From assembly GCA_965603205.1 (NCBI GenBank), contig CBFDCC010000008.1, positions 62,001 to 126,000 of the forward strand: a stretch of 64,000 nucleotides of DNA, read 5' to 3'. This stretch comes from Temperatibacter sp965603205. GTDB taxonomy: Bacteria; Pseudomonadota; Alphaproteobacteria; Sphingomonadales; Kordiimonadaceae. Shown in pieces: positions 43,515 through 53,086 of this stretch (within the stretch, counting starts at the first letter, position 1; every line of letters starts with the position of its first letter). The position numbers and the translations under genes were made by a program. The notes under the pieces were generated by a model, which worked only from the letters and a program-made list of their open reading frames with translations, was not told where the DNA came from and made no database searches.

Positions 43515-45017
43515 ATGACAGATGATACAAGTAACCTACGCGCACCAAGTTTATTAGACGCACTTGCGCCAGTTCTATTGCTAGTGACTTTATTATCATT
43601 ATCAGTTTATCTATACGGTGAAGATTCATCCTATGGCCCCAACCAAATAGCCCTCGTAATGGCGGCGATAATGGCGGGGGTGATTGGTCATAAAAACGGT
43701 CATTCTTGGACCTCTATCGAAAATGGTATGCTGCACGGCATTCAAGTGGCAATGGGGGCTATCCTGATTTTGATGACCGTGGGCATGCTTATCGGCACAT
43801 GGATATTATCTGGCACCGTACCCGCCATGCTTATCTACGGGCTTGAAATTGTATCACCCGAGTGGTTCTACCCAGCCTCATGTCTTGTATCTGCTATTGT
43901 AGCACTCGCCATCGGTAGTAGCTGGTCAACAGCTGGTACCATTGGTGTTGGCTTGATGGGCATATGTATCAGCCTAGGCCTAGACCCTGCCATCACGGCG
44001 GGTGCTATTGTATCGGGTGCGTATATGGGTGATAAAATGTCACCGCTGTCTGAGACAACAAATCTGGCGCCATCCGTTGCTGGTAGTGAGTTATTTGACC
44101 ATATACGCCATATGACATGGACCACATTACCCGCCTTTGCCCTCGCGCTAGTGATCTTTACTTTTCTGGGGCTATCAGAAGATGTCACAGCCGACACAAG
44201 CCAAATATCAGTGATTACTGATGCCATAAAAGCAGAATTTGATATCAATATTTTCTTACTAATCCCAATGCTCGTTCTCTTCATGCTCGCGCGCGCAAAA
44301 GTACCTGCACTCGTTTCTATTCTAATTGGTGCCATTGTTGGTCTAATCTTCGCGCTAATATTCCAACAAGACGCCATCTTAAAAATGGCTGGTGACAATA
44401 ATTTATCGCATGGTTTTGCCCTGCTAAAAGGCATATGGACAACAACATTTGATGGCTATAAGGCAACATCTGACATTGCTGCGGTCAAGGGTCTGCTGTC
44501 AAAAGGCGGCATGAGCAGCATGCTCGTTACCACGTGGCTCATCACCTGTGCCCTCGCCTTTGGTGGCATTATGGAATCTGTTGGTCTTTTGGCTAAATTT
44601 GTTAGCTATATCGTTAGTCGTGTTGAAACTGCGCGTGGGCTTATATTAGCAACGCTGGGTGCTGGTTTTGCCACAAACCTTATTGCCTCTGATCAATATA
44701 TGGCGGTGGTACTACCGGGTCGTATGTTCCGCGAAGAATATGAACGCCGCGGCCTGCACCCGCTTAATCTATCCCGCGCGTTAGAGGATACTGGAACAGT
44801 TACGTCAGTGCTGATACCGTGGAATACATGCGGTGCTTATTTCACAGCCACGCTCGGCGTATCAACTTTTGCATACGCACCTTACGCCCTGTTTAATATT
44901 ATCAGTCCGCTAATTGCTGTATTCCTTGCTGTGATTGCCTTTAAGATTTTACCGTTGGGAAAAACCAATAAAGACAAGTCAGTCACAGAAGCAGCAGCCG
45001 AAGCAGTCGCAGAATAA
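43515..45017 (+). CDS. nhaC: Na+/H+ antiporter, NhaC family
   Basis: 500 residues with about twelve membrane segments and NhaC features: IGSSWSTAGTIGVGLMGI, AGAIVSGAYMGDKMSPLSET (the conserved DK-SPLS-T region) and GTVTSVLIPWNTCGAYF. It exchanges Na+ for H+ at the inner membrane; in some relatives the exchange is malate/lactate coupled. A 101-bp gap separates it from the pseudouridine synthase, so it probably has its own promoter. The Wzx-like gene follows after 22 bp. Confidence 0.9.
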   Translation: MTDDTSNLRAPSLLDALAPVLLLVTLLSLSVYLYGEDSSYGPNQIALVMAAIMAGVIGHKNGHSWTSIENGMLHGIQVAMGAILILMTVGMLIGTWILSGTVPAMLIYGLEIVSPEWFYPASCLVSAIVALAIGSSWSTAGTIGVGLMGICISLGLDPAITAGAIVSGAYMGDKMSPLSETTNLAPSVAGSELFDHIRHMTWTTLPAFALALVIFTFLGLSEDVTADTSQISVITDAIKAEFDINIFLLIPMLVLFMLARAKVPALVSILIGAIVGLIFALIFQQDAILKMAGDNNLSHGFALLKGIWTTTFDGYKATSDIAAVKGLLSKGGMSSMLVTTWLITCALAFGGIMESVGLLAKFVSYIVSRVETARGLILATLGAGFATNLIASDQYMAVVLPGRMFREEYERRGLHPLNLSRALEDTGTVTSVLIPWNTCGAYFTATLGVSTFAYAPYALFNIISPLIAVFLAVIAFKILPLGKTNKDKSVTEAAAEAVAE

Positions 45018-45039
45018 AATATGAGTTATATGGGAGGTT

Positions 45040-46527
45040 TTGATCGCACAGTCTGAACCATCTAAACAACCAACTATTAGTCATAAAGTAGCCAAGGGTG
45101 CTATATGGTTGGTGGCTATGCAGTGGCTCTCGCGCCTCATTGGCCTCATATCAACGCTCATTATCGCCCGAATTCTCTTGCCCGATGATTTTGGTTTGGT
45201 GGCGCTTGCTTCATCGACTATTGCCATTCTAGAGACATTGACATTCATGAATACCAATGCGGCCGTAGTGCGTCATAGTGATAACGGCGCAGCCATTTAT
45301 CATACGGCTTGGACCATTTCCTTTATCAGGGGCTTAATCGTTGCGGCATTCATTGTAGCAGCATCTTTTATAGTGCCGTCCATGATTGATGAACCAAGGT
45401 TAGAGCCAATATTATGGCTGCTGGCCATCATGCCTATCATTACCAGTCTACAAAGCCCCATGATGGCAGCGCTTGATAAAGAACTTACATTCGGCCCCGT
45501 TTTTAAGCTTAATTTAGTCGCCAAGTTAATTTCTGTAGCCATCACAATCATCATGGCCATCATCTATAAGAATTATTGGGCCATTATCATTGGCACCATG
45601 TCGGCGGCTATTTTGCAGATGTTCTTTAGCTATCTAGCAAAACCTGCCATGCCCAAATTTTGTTTGAGCGAAAGAGCTGAAATTTTTTCCTTCACAGGCT
45701 GGCAAAGCCTGAATGCCGTTTTATCTGCAATCAATAGCAGGTTTGATTCATTTTTTATCAAAGCCGCCACAAATACCGATATTGTTGGTCATTATTATGT
45801 GGGGCAACAGATTAGCCAATTGCCAACGTCTGAAATATTCTACCCCCTACAGCGCTCGCTATTTGCAGGACTGTCTCAATCCTATAAAAAGAATAAAGAT
45901 ATATCATCTATCAGTCTTGATATAGTTGCCTTTATGGCAGCGGGTGGTCTATTACTGGGATGTGGATTTGCCTTTATTGCCCATGACCTTGTTCATATAA
46001 TACTCGGCCCAAAATGGGCAATGGTTATCCCAATGATTCAGATCATTTCACCCGCGCTGGGTTTTCAGGCCGCTTCGCTTGCTGCCCAATCAATTGTTAA
46101 TATTACATATGGACCCAAGGCAATATTTAAATATAACCTCTATTTCACACCGCTCAGACTGTCTGTGTTTTTATATGCTTTATTTGAATATGGTTTTATG
46201 GGCGCCATCATCGCCAAAGCCGCCGCAGATATAATTCAGACATTAATGATGATGCATCTGACAAGGGATATATGTGGTTCTATCCTTACAATTTTAATAC
46301 GTGGGTTTAAAATGTATGCGGCATTGAGCGTCATGATCGCCGTCTTATATCTATTGCCCCCAGCCGTAGATATGGTGACGTATAGTTTAGCCATCTCCCT
46401 AGCCACCAAAGTTGGTGTAGGCATCATCGTCTACATCAGTAGCTTGTGGCTATTATGCCGCCTATTTGGCAATGCGGGTAGTTTAGAAAATCAAATCATC
46501 AATCGCTTAAGGTCAGTAACTAACTGA
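45040..46527 (+). CDS. Polysaccharide flippase (Wzx/MOP superfamily)
   Basis: 495 residues with twelve to fourteen membrane helices. The N-terminal KGAIWLVAMQWLSRLIGLIST and LILPDDFGLVALASSTIAILET are characteristic of the polysaccharide biosynthesis/MOP exporters that flip undecaprenyl-linked repeat units. It starts at TTG (45040) with GGGAGG only two to three bases away, which is tight; no better in-frame start is seen. Together with the glycosyltransferase downstream it suggests that this locus builds an exported glycan, with the nonulosonate a likely component. Confidence 0.88.
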   Translation: MIAQSEPSKQPTISHKVAKGAIWLVAMQWLSRLIGLISTLIIARILLPDDFGLVALASSTIAILETLTFMNTNAAVVRHSDNGAAIYHTAWTISFIRGLIVAAFIVAASFIVPSMIDEPRLEPILWLLAIMPIITSLQSPMMAALDKELTFGPVFKLNLVAKLISVAITIIMAIIYKNYWAIIIGTMSAAILQMFFSYLAKPAMPKFCLSERAEIFSFTGWQSLNAVLSAINSRFDSFFIKAATNTDIVGHYYVGQQISQLPTSEIFYPLQRSLFAGLSQSYKKNKDISSISLDIVAFMAAGGLLLGCGFAFIAHDLVHIILGPKWAMVIPMIQIISPALGFQAASLAAQSIVNITYGPKAIFKYNLYFTPLRLSVFLYALFEYGFMGAIIAKAAADIIQTLMMMHLTRDICGSILTILIRGFKMYAALSVMIAVLYLLPPAVDMVTYSLAISLATKVGVGIIVYISSLWLLCRLFGNAGSLENQIINRLRSVTN

Positions 46528-47621
46528 TCCACATGTCGGTCCCAGTCGTAATGATCTTTCACATGGGTGTGGGCGGCCTTAGCTAACGCATTTAACTGCG
46601 CTGGATTATCTAGGGCAGCAGATAACAATCTTTCAAAATCAGCCGCATCTTTAGCGAGCCACCCCGTCTTATTATGGGTGACTATATCCCCACCATAAAG
46701 CTGCATATTGGGTGCATTAGGATCCATAGCAAGCACGGGTACACTGTAAGCCATGGCCTCTAACATGACCAAACCAAAACTCTCGAAAACCGAAGGGAAT
46801 AACAACAAGTCAGCTTTTTGATAATATTTTTGGACGTTTTCTACCTGACCTACAAAAGTAATACGCTCACCCAGACCTGCTTGGCGCACTTGATGCTCAT
46901 ATTTAACACGCTCAGAACCATCCCCAATGATCGTCCAGTGCCAATGCCGTTTTGGAATATTACTTAGCGCTTCAAGACAGACATCCATTTTTTTTGATGC
47001 TATCAGACTACCAACCGATAACAACTCAACACTATCTGCATCTAAGGTATGTGCTTCATGGCGCTCAGGCAGGCGAACGCCGAGTGGATTAACAATAAAA
47101 TTATCCGCCTTAGTGATAGGCCTTAATATTTCCACTAATTTAGAGGTATAACGCAATGTTGCCTTAGCATGATCCAAGGCCCATATTTGTGCCCTTTTAT
47201 AGAAAAATTTATTGATGACTACTGCAATAGGATCACGAAAAAACCTCTTAACCTCTTCACTAGCCAACACTGAGTGGGGGAAATATAATACAGGACTATC
47301 CTTATATTTCATCATATAGGGTTTAATGAAGCTATGCTCAAAGGCGATAACGATATCGACTGAGTCAAAATCAGAAGTTTCAATATATTTTTTAGCTTTG
47401 AAGAAATGCCTTAGATGGGAAAATCGCCACAAAAATGGCAATTGCAGTGGCTCATAGGGACAACAATATATATCACAAAACTTAGCGAGTTCGCCATCAT
47501 GCTGTAGCGCAATGATAGATATTTCATGACCTCGCTCATGCAGTGACTTAGCTATGCGTCTGGTATAAACCGCACTACCAGCACGGTGGTCTAAATATCC
47601 TGACAATAACCTAATACGCAC
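46491..47621 (-). CDS. Glycosyltransferase family 4 protein
   Basis: 376 residues of GT-B fold. The N-terminal lobe contains GYLDHRAGSAVYTRRIAKSL; the C-terminal Glycos_transf_1 domain contains LLSVGSLIASKKMDVCLEAL, WTIIGDGSERVKYE, ADLLLFPSVFESFGLVMLEA (the E-x7-E region) and HNKTGWLAKDAADFERLL. It transfers a sugar from a nucleotide donor at the cytoplasmic face. Donor and acceptor are not deducible. Its end overlaps the flippase tail-to-tail by 37 bp. Confidence 0.9.
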   Translation of the reverse strand: MRIRLLSGYLDHRAGSAVYTRRIAKSLHERGHEISIIALQHDGELAKFCDIYCCPYEPLQLPFLWRFSHLRHFFKAKKYIETSDFDSVDIVIAFEHSFIKPYMMKYKDSPVLYFPHSVLASEEVKRFFRDPIAVVINKFFYKRAQIWALDHAKATLRYTSKLVEILRPITKADNFIVNPLGVRLPERHEAHTLDADSVELLSVGSLIASKKMDVCLEALSNIPKRHWHWTIIGDGSERVKYEHQVRQAGLGERITFVGQVENVQKYYQKADLLLFPSVFESFGLVMLEAMAYSVPVLAMDPNAPNMQLYGGDIVTHNKTGWLAKDAADFERLLSAALDNPAQLNALAKAAHTHVKDHYDWDRHVDQLVTDLKRLMI

Positions 47622-47754
47622 TATTTTTCTCCTGAGCTCATCCTACATCTATACGGTATAAATAATCATTTGTATAAAAATACGTAAAAATTACTGACTG
47701 AATTCTCATTATTGTATAGCATCATTAAAATGGGATCAGGGTAGGGAAATCATC

Positions 47755-49287
47755 ATGGAAAATAGTGACCAAGATACACACTCAAATTCAGTGCGTGACG
47801 TCAAACAACTTAGTACTTTTGCAGCCATTGCCAGTCTGTCTTATGTCTTTTGGGTATGTGGCGGCATGGAAATTGTCGAGCGCCTCGCTTTTTACGGCGT
47901 GCGCATGGTATCAGCGCTTTACGCAACCGATGCACTATCAAACGGCGGCCTAGGTCTACATGAGAGTGATCTAGCTATCATCTTTATGGTGTGGGCTGCG
48001 GTGCAAACTTTTGTGCCTGTCTTTACGGGTGGCCTATCGGACCGTATTGGCTATAAGGAAACAATTTTTGCTTCCACGGTTATTAAGATAATTGGTTACT
48101 TGATCATGGCGTATTTCATCAGCTTTTGGGGCTTTATGATCGGTGCTATGGTGCTAGCATTTGGCACTGGCATATTCAAACCAGGTATTCAGGGCACGAT
48201 TGTACGCACGACTAACCGCACTAACAGCTCTGTAGCTTGGGGTGTCTTTTATCAAACGGTTAATATTGGCGGCTTCTTAGGCCCTATCATAGCCGCCTGC
48301 TTACGTCAGCTCGACTGGCAATATGTATTCCTTGCTTGTGCGGCAATTATCTCGCTCAATTTTCTACTGCTTTTAACCTACAAGGAAGAAGGCAAGGAAG
48401 AGCGCCTCGCGCATCGTGCAAAAGTCAAAACAGGTGAAATTACTGAAAAGCCATTATGGCGCGATAGTATTGGTGAGTTGATGAACCCCATCATCATTTG
48501 GTACTGCGTTATCTTTTCTGGTTTTTGGTTCATGTTATGGTCATTTTGGGATATAGGGCCACTCTATTTCCGTGACTGGGTCGATACATCCGTCATGGTG
48601 CGCGATATGTTTGGTGATGGAGGTACGTCTAATCCCGTGATCATCTTTGCCATGGGGATGAAGGCAGATGGCCAGAGCATTAGCCCTGAAGGTCTCAATA
48701 ACTTAAACGCTTTTATGATCCTAACCATTTGTTTCTTGGTCGCAGGCTTTTCCGCCAAATTGCGTGCCACGACATCGATGGCGCTAGGTACTTTCTTTGC
48801 CGCAACAGCCCTGCTGGCTTTTGGTGGCTTTAATTTTGTGTGGGTAATCGTAGCCGCGATTATGGTCTTCTCTCTTGGCGAAATGCTCTCCAGTCCAAAA
48901 TCAAGTGAATATCTTGGTAATATTGCACCCGACAGAAAGAAAGCCATGTTCATAGGGTTCACACAAATACCACTAGGGTTTGGCTGGATTTTAGAAGGCT
49001 ACTGGGGACCAACCCTATATGGCATGTATTCATCAAAGGAAAATATCGCCCGCGACATGCTAACGGACATGGGCACAGATATTAGCCTTATACCCAATGG
49101 CGAAGCATTCCAGACGTTAGTAGCCGTTACAGGTAACAGCGCTGACGCCCTAACGGCTAGCCTATATGCCACACATAATGTGGGCGCGGTATGGTATGTT
49201 ATGGGGGCTGTTGGGCTTATCACTACATTTGGTTTGATAGTGTATGGACGCTGGACATACCGCATGAGCAAAGAAATCAATCTATGA
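47755..49287 (+). CDS. POT/PTR2-type peptide MFS transporter
   Basis: 510 residues, twelve or more membrane helices. EIVERLAFYGVRMVSAL (near residue 40) matches the ExxERFxYYG motif of proton-coupled oligopeptide transporters, and GGLSDRIGYKETI and AFGTGIFKPGIQGTIVR agree with the family's motif A and TM4 region. The Phe/Tyr pattern is altered (RLAFYG), so substrate range may differ. It is convergent with an exported M20 peptidase, which supports uptake of peptides released outside the cytoplasm. Confidence 0.87.
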   Translation: MENSDQDTHSNSVRDVKQLSTFAAIASLSYVFWVCGGMEIVERLAFYGVRMVSALYATDALSNGGLGLHESDLAIIFMVWAAVQTFVPVFTGGLSDRIGYKETIFASTVIKIIGYLIMAYFISFWGFMIGAMVLAFGTGIFKPGIQGTIVRTTNRTNSSVAWGVFYQTVNIGGFLGPIIAACLRQLDWQYVFLACAAIISLNFLLLLTYKEEGKEERLAHRAKVKTGEITEKPLWRDSIGELMNPIIIWYCVIFSGFWFMLWSFWDIGPLYFRDWVDTSVMVRDMFGDGGTSNPVIIFAMGMKADGQSISPEGLNNLNAFMILTICFLVAGFSAKLRATTSMALGTFFAATALLAFGGFNFVWVIVAAIMVFSLGEMLSSPKSSEYLGNIAPDRKKAMFIGFTQIPLGFGWILEGYWGPTLYGMYSSKENIARDMLTDMGTDISLIPNGEAFQTLVAVTGNSADALTASLYATHNVGAVWYVMGAVGLITTFGLIVYGRWTYRMSKEINL

Positions 49288-49334
49288 TCTTTTTATCTAA
49301 GTACGGCGAATAATCGCCGCCTCCCCCTAGATAC

Positions 49335-49364
49335 AAAAAAGGCGCCTAATTAGGCGCCTTTTCT
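49335..49364. terminator. Bidirectional terminator between POT transporter and M20 peptidase
   Basis: A perfect 26-bp palindrome at 49337-49362 (AAAAGGCGCC...GGCGCCTTTT) has A and T runs on the two sides, suited to both convergent genes. Confidence 0.9.
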
Positions 49365-49368
49365 TTAA

Positions 49369-50793
49369 TTATTTAACGCCGCCAGTGGCATGCTTAATCA
49401 AACGCTCCCAATGATCTAGCGCGCGATAAAAGCTCTTCACCTGAATTTTTTCATTCAGCCCATGAGCATTGCTATCGCCTGAAATTTCAAACAAACCACC
49501 AACGCCGTATACAGGTATACCAAGCGCACGGAACTCTTTGCCGTCCGTGCCGCCTGTCGACATATTAGGCACAATATCAACATTGCCGTAATGGCCTGAT
49601 ACTGCATATTTAACAGCATCCATCACAATGGGTTTCAAGGGAGATGCGTCAGCGTAGGACGATTCAGCCAGTGCCATAATAGACACCTTATTATCACCCA
49701 CCACAGCAGCTAGTGTTTTCTCAACTGCCTCTGGGGTTGTACCGGGCATAATACGACAATTCACTGTAGCCGTAGCTGACTGTGGCAATGCATTTTCCGC
49801 GTGACCTGCATCCAACATGGTTGTCACACATGTGGTGCGTAATGTCGCATTATACAACACAGATTTTGATAGTTGATCAATAGCAGCCTTGTCTGAAGTA
49901 TTCTTAACAATTGCCCTCAATGCTGTAGCATTTTCAGGTGTTTCTTTATCTGCCATCGCGCTCAAGAAACCTGCTGTCACTTCATTAACCGTCACAGGAA
50001 ACTCATAGGCTTGTATTTTTTTGAGCGCATCAACTAATTGATAAATAGCATTATCTTTGCGAGGACGACTACTATGGCCACCAGAGTTTTTAACCGTCAA
50101 ATTAAGAGTGTGATAGGTTTTTTCCGCCGCCTGAATACCATATTGAATAGGCGTATTACCCTTAGTAACCATGCCGCCACCAGCATCACCATTAAAAGCA
50201 AATTCAATATTAAGCAGGTCGTCGTATTTTTTAGCTTCGGCCGCCTTCTTAGCCAGCGCACGCGTTGTGAACATGCCAGTTTCTTCGTCGCCAGAGAAAG
50301 CAATATAAAGATCGCGGTTAGGTACGTACCCTTCTTTCTTGAGCTTGATAAAAGTCGCAACAATGCCAACGATGCCAGCCTTATTATCAGCTGTACCTCG
50401 TCCTAAGAAATAACCATCCTTTTCGGTAAGTACAAAAGGATCAAGTACCCAGTCTTTTTTATAAGCTGTCACCACATCCATATGCCCAAGGAAACCAATG
50501 CCTTTTTTGGCTGAGTCACTACCATGGTAACGTACAATCAAGCCGCCCATAGTATCCATATCCATAATGGTGATGTCTTCAGCGTTAAAACCGGCCGCAA
50601 TCAGGCGTGTTTTGAATTTATTAGCCAGAACAACTGTGGCCCCTGGATGATCGACCGATGTTGGCGTCTCTATCGCTTCTTTATAGATATCACGGGCAAG
50701 CTGCTGGTCATGTGTTAAATCACTAGCTATCAAACTAGTAGACATTGCCACCATACTTACAGATGTTAAAATCGATTTTAAAAATTTAGGCAT
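49369..50793 (-). CDS. Exported M20-family metallopeptidase
   Basis: 474 residues with a signal peptide (MPKFLKSILTSVSMVAMSTS...A). Metal and catalytic motifs of the M20/M25/M40 group are present: GFLGHMDVVTAYK (His ligand, then Asp), FLGRGTADNKAGIVG (bridging Asp), AFSGDEETGMF (catalytic Glu-Glu) and the distal His of SNAHGLNE near the end. The dimerisation lid domain lies between about residues 205 and 345. Family members are dipeptidases, carboxypeptidases or deacylases. The periplasmic location and the convergent POT transporter suggest dipeptide release for uptake. Confidence 0.9.
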   Translation of the reverse strand: MPKFLKSILTSVSMVAMSTSLIASDLTHDQQLARDIYKEAIETPTSVDHPGATVVLANKFKTRLIAAGFNAEDITIMDMDTMGGLIVRYHGSDSAKKGIGFLGHMDVVTAYKKDWVLDPFVLTEKDGYFLGRGTADNKAGIVGIVATFIKLKKEGYVPNRDLYIAFSGDEETGMFTTRALAKKAAEAKKYDDLLNIEFAFNGDAGGGMVTKGNTPIQYGIQAAEKTYHTLNLTVKNSGGHSSRPRKDNAIYQLVDALKKIQAYEFPVTVNEVTAGFLSAMADKETPENATALRAIVKNTSDKAAIDQLSKSVLYNATLRTTCVTTMLDAGHAENALPQSATATVNCRIMPGTTPEAVEKTLAAVVGDNKVSIMALAESSYADASPLKPIVMDAVKYAVSGHYGNVDIVPNMSTGGTDGKEFRALGIPVYGVGGLFEISGDSNAHGLNEKIQVKSFYRALDHWERLIKHATGGVK

Positions 50794-50901
50794 TCACTTT
50801 CCTTATACAATATTAGAATATTTATCCAAATCTGGCGTAAGCACACCCCTCTGTCCAGCCTTTTATACTTTAAATATTAATTCACATTGGTACGATCAAG
50901 A

Positions 50902-51648
50902 TTAGCCTAAATACTCGTCTATCAAGACAGGATCATATTTCATGATAAATTCTTTATTGATTTTATCAATTATTCCCGCGCCATCTAATTTTTTAAAACA
51001 AGCATCAAACATATTCTTATGCTCTAGTTTTTTAAAATATAACACGTGCTTGGTAGGTGTAAAAAGTCTCTTATATTTTATCTTAAGCCTTTTTCCGCCA
51101 TCTGCATTTAGATTGTTGAAAGCTACAAGTAATCCATCAGCTATTATAGCGTCAACACGGTCTGCCTCTAGTAACCTATTGAGAATTTCATAATTGGCAA
51201 CCTCTGTATAGGCGGCAAAACTAGGGATATATTTATTCATCGACGGCAGAACATTCTTTGCATTACCAAAGGCTACAACGCGCATACCTTTCATGTCTTC
51301 AAAGCTTTTAACGACTACGTCACCAGCTATGTAACTAACACCATTTTGAAAGGCTATATGCGAAATACTTTTATAACCTGTCATAGTGACATGTTCGGCG
51401 ACTGTCGTAACAGCATCAAAGCTTGCATCATTTTCATAAAGATCAAGATGCTGACCATAGGCATTTAAGGTATATTTAGCATTTATGTTACACTCGGCAA
51501 AAACGGCTTTAATAATGAGGGCTTCGCGACCGCCTAATTCCCTGTCAAAAACACTTTCAACAAGCGGGGCCACAACTTTAATATCAATTGCAGTAGCATA
51601 TGAGCTAATACCTATTGCCAATAGCAATATTTTCCAAAGATTATACAT
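50902..51648 (-). CDS. Orphan periplasmic solute-binding protein (SBP_bac_3-like)
   Basis: 248 residues with a signal peptide (YNLWKILLLAIGISSYATA) and solute-binding family layout: IIKAVFAECNINAKYTLNAY in the first lobe, MTGYKSISHIAFQNGVSYIA, MKGMRVVAFGNAKNVLPSMN and the second-lobe segment LEADRVDAIIADGLLVAF. No ABC genes adjoin. It has the same plan as the proteins at 7133-7849 and 10190-10936. Ligand unknown. Confidence 0.72.
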   Translation of the reverse strand: MYNLWKILLLAIGISSYATAIDIKVVAPLVESVFDRELGGREALIIKAVFAECNINAKYTLNAYGQHLDLYENDASFDAVTTVAEHVTMTGYKSISHIAFQNGVSYIAGDVVVKSFEDMKGMRVVAFGNAKNVLPSMNKYIPSFAAYTEVANYEILNRLLEADRVDAIIADGLLVAFNNLNADGGKRLKIKYKRLFTPTKHVLYFKKLEHKNMFDACFKKLDGAGIIDKINKEFIMKYDPVLIDEYLG

Positions 51649-51754
51649 TTATATACTCACTATTTACACATCTACTCTGCATACAATATGTAATAAATCG
51701 TTCTATTTTACAAGATGATACAGCTATGATACTTTTCATAATGGAATATATATA

Positions 51755-53047
51755 ATGAATATTAATAATCCAATAACATTACCATGTGGTTTAAGGCTTA
51801 AAAACCGCATGGCTAAATCTGCCATGACAGAGGGATTAGCCGATGTTCATGGCCGCGCCACGCATGGCCATGAAATGCTGTATAATTTATGGAATATGAG
51901 CGAGGTTGGCACGCTAATCACTGGTAATATTCATGTGGATAGATTTCACCTAGAGCGCGCAGGTAATGTGATTATTGATGGCCCCCAAAACAAGGCGCAA
52001 ATGCATGCCTTAAAAGCTTTTGCCTATGCCGCTACTGGCAATGGAACAATTGCAATCGCCCAGATAAGCCACGCTGGTAGACAAACCCCAAAGGCCATAA
52101 ACCCGCACCCAAAATCTGCTTCTGATATTGCAGTTAAAATACCAGGAGGTCAATTTGGCCAGCCTATTGCGCTGAGTGAATATGAGATAGAAGGCATTAT
52201 AGGCAAATTTTCTCTCGCGGCTAAGGCTTGCGAGGAAGCGGGTTTCCACGGGGTGCAAATCCACGCTGCTCATGGATATCTCATTAGCCAATTTCTCTCG
52301 CCACTATCTAACAAACGTACAGATCGCTGGGGAGGCAACCTAGAAAATCGGGCACGCTTGCTCACAGAAATTGTCGCAGAGGTGCGTGATGTGGTCGATG
52401 AAAGCTTTGCTGTCACCGTGAAACTGAATAGCGCTGACTTTCAAAAGGGCGGTTTTAGCCTTGAAGAGTGCAAACAAGTGGTCACATGGCTCAACAGATT
52501 GAATATAGATTTCCTAGAAATATCAGGCGGCACCTACGAGCAACCCAGCATGATGGGTATGGATGGCATATTAGAGCCTACCACACGACAAAGCACCAAA
52601 ACTCGTGAGGCTTATTTCATGGAATATGCTGCTGCAATCAGATCGGTGGCAACCATGCCATTGATGATAACAGGTGGTTTCCGCACAAGAGCAGCAATGG
52701 ATAGCGCCATATCAGATGATAATATTGATCTGATCGGTATAGCGCGCCCCATGGTCGCTGTGCCACTGTCACCACAAGCACTTCTAGCTGGGACCGCCGA
52801 TCAACTGCCACGGGTGGAGGGTAAGCTAGCATTAGGCACGGGCTTCCTGTCACCTAAATCCAAAAACATAACCATTCAGGCGCTTAATGGATGGGCCGCA
52901 CTGGCGTGGTATTACTGTCAGCTATTACGCTTAGGATATGGAAAAGCCCCACAAAATTCATATAAAACCTTGTGGAGCTTCATCCGTCATATGATCAGGG
53001 ATAAATCATTATCTCAGAAAATTGTGAAGGCTAATAAAGATAATTAG
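51755..53047 (+). CDS. NADH:flavin oxidoreductase, old yellow enzyme family
   Basis: 430 residues forming an FMN-binding TIM barrel. LKNRMAKSAMTEGLA at the N-terminus, IAQISHAGRQTPK, GVQIHAAHGYLISQFLSP (HxxH substrate-binding pair), KRTDRWGGNLENRARLLTEI and LMITGGFRTRAAMD identify the OYE group. There is no C-terminal Fe-S/pyridine-nucleotide domain as in 2,4-dienoyl-CoA reductase. It reduces activated C=C bonds; the natural substrate is unknown. GGA lies eight bases before the ATG. Confidence 0.9.
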   Translation: MNINNPITLPCGLRLKNRMAKSAMTEGLADVHGRATHGHEMLYNLWNMSEVGTLITGNIHVDRFHLERAGNVIIDGPQNKAQMHALKAFAYAATGNGTIAIAQISHAGRQTPKAINPHPKSASDIAVKIPGGQFGQPIALSEYEIEGIIGKFSLAAKACEEAGFHGVQIHAAHGYLISQFLSPLSNKRTDRWGGNLENRARLLTEIVAEVRDVVDESFAVTVKLNSADFQKGGFSLEECKQVVTWLNRLNIDFLEISGGTYEQPSMMGMDGILEPTTRQSTKTREAYFMEYAAAIRSVATMPLMITGGFRTRAAMDSAISDDNIDLIGIARPMVAVPLSPQALLAGTADQLPRVEGKLALGTGFLSPKSKNITIQALNGWAALAWYYCQLLRLGYGKAPQNSYKTLWSFIRHMIRDKSLSQKIVKANKDN

Positions 53048-53086
53048 ATCATAAACATACCCCGTATAAATCTTTTATTATTCTGA

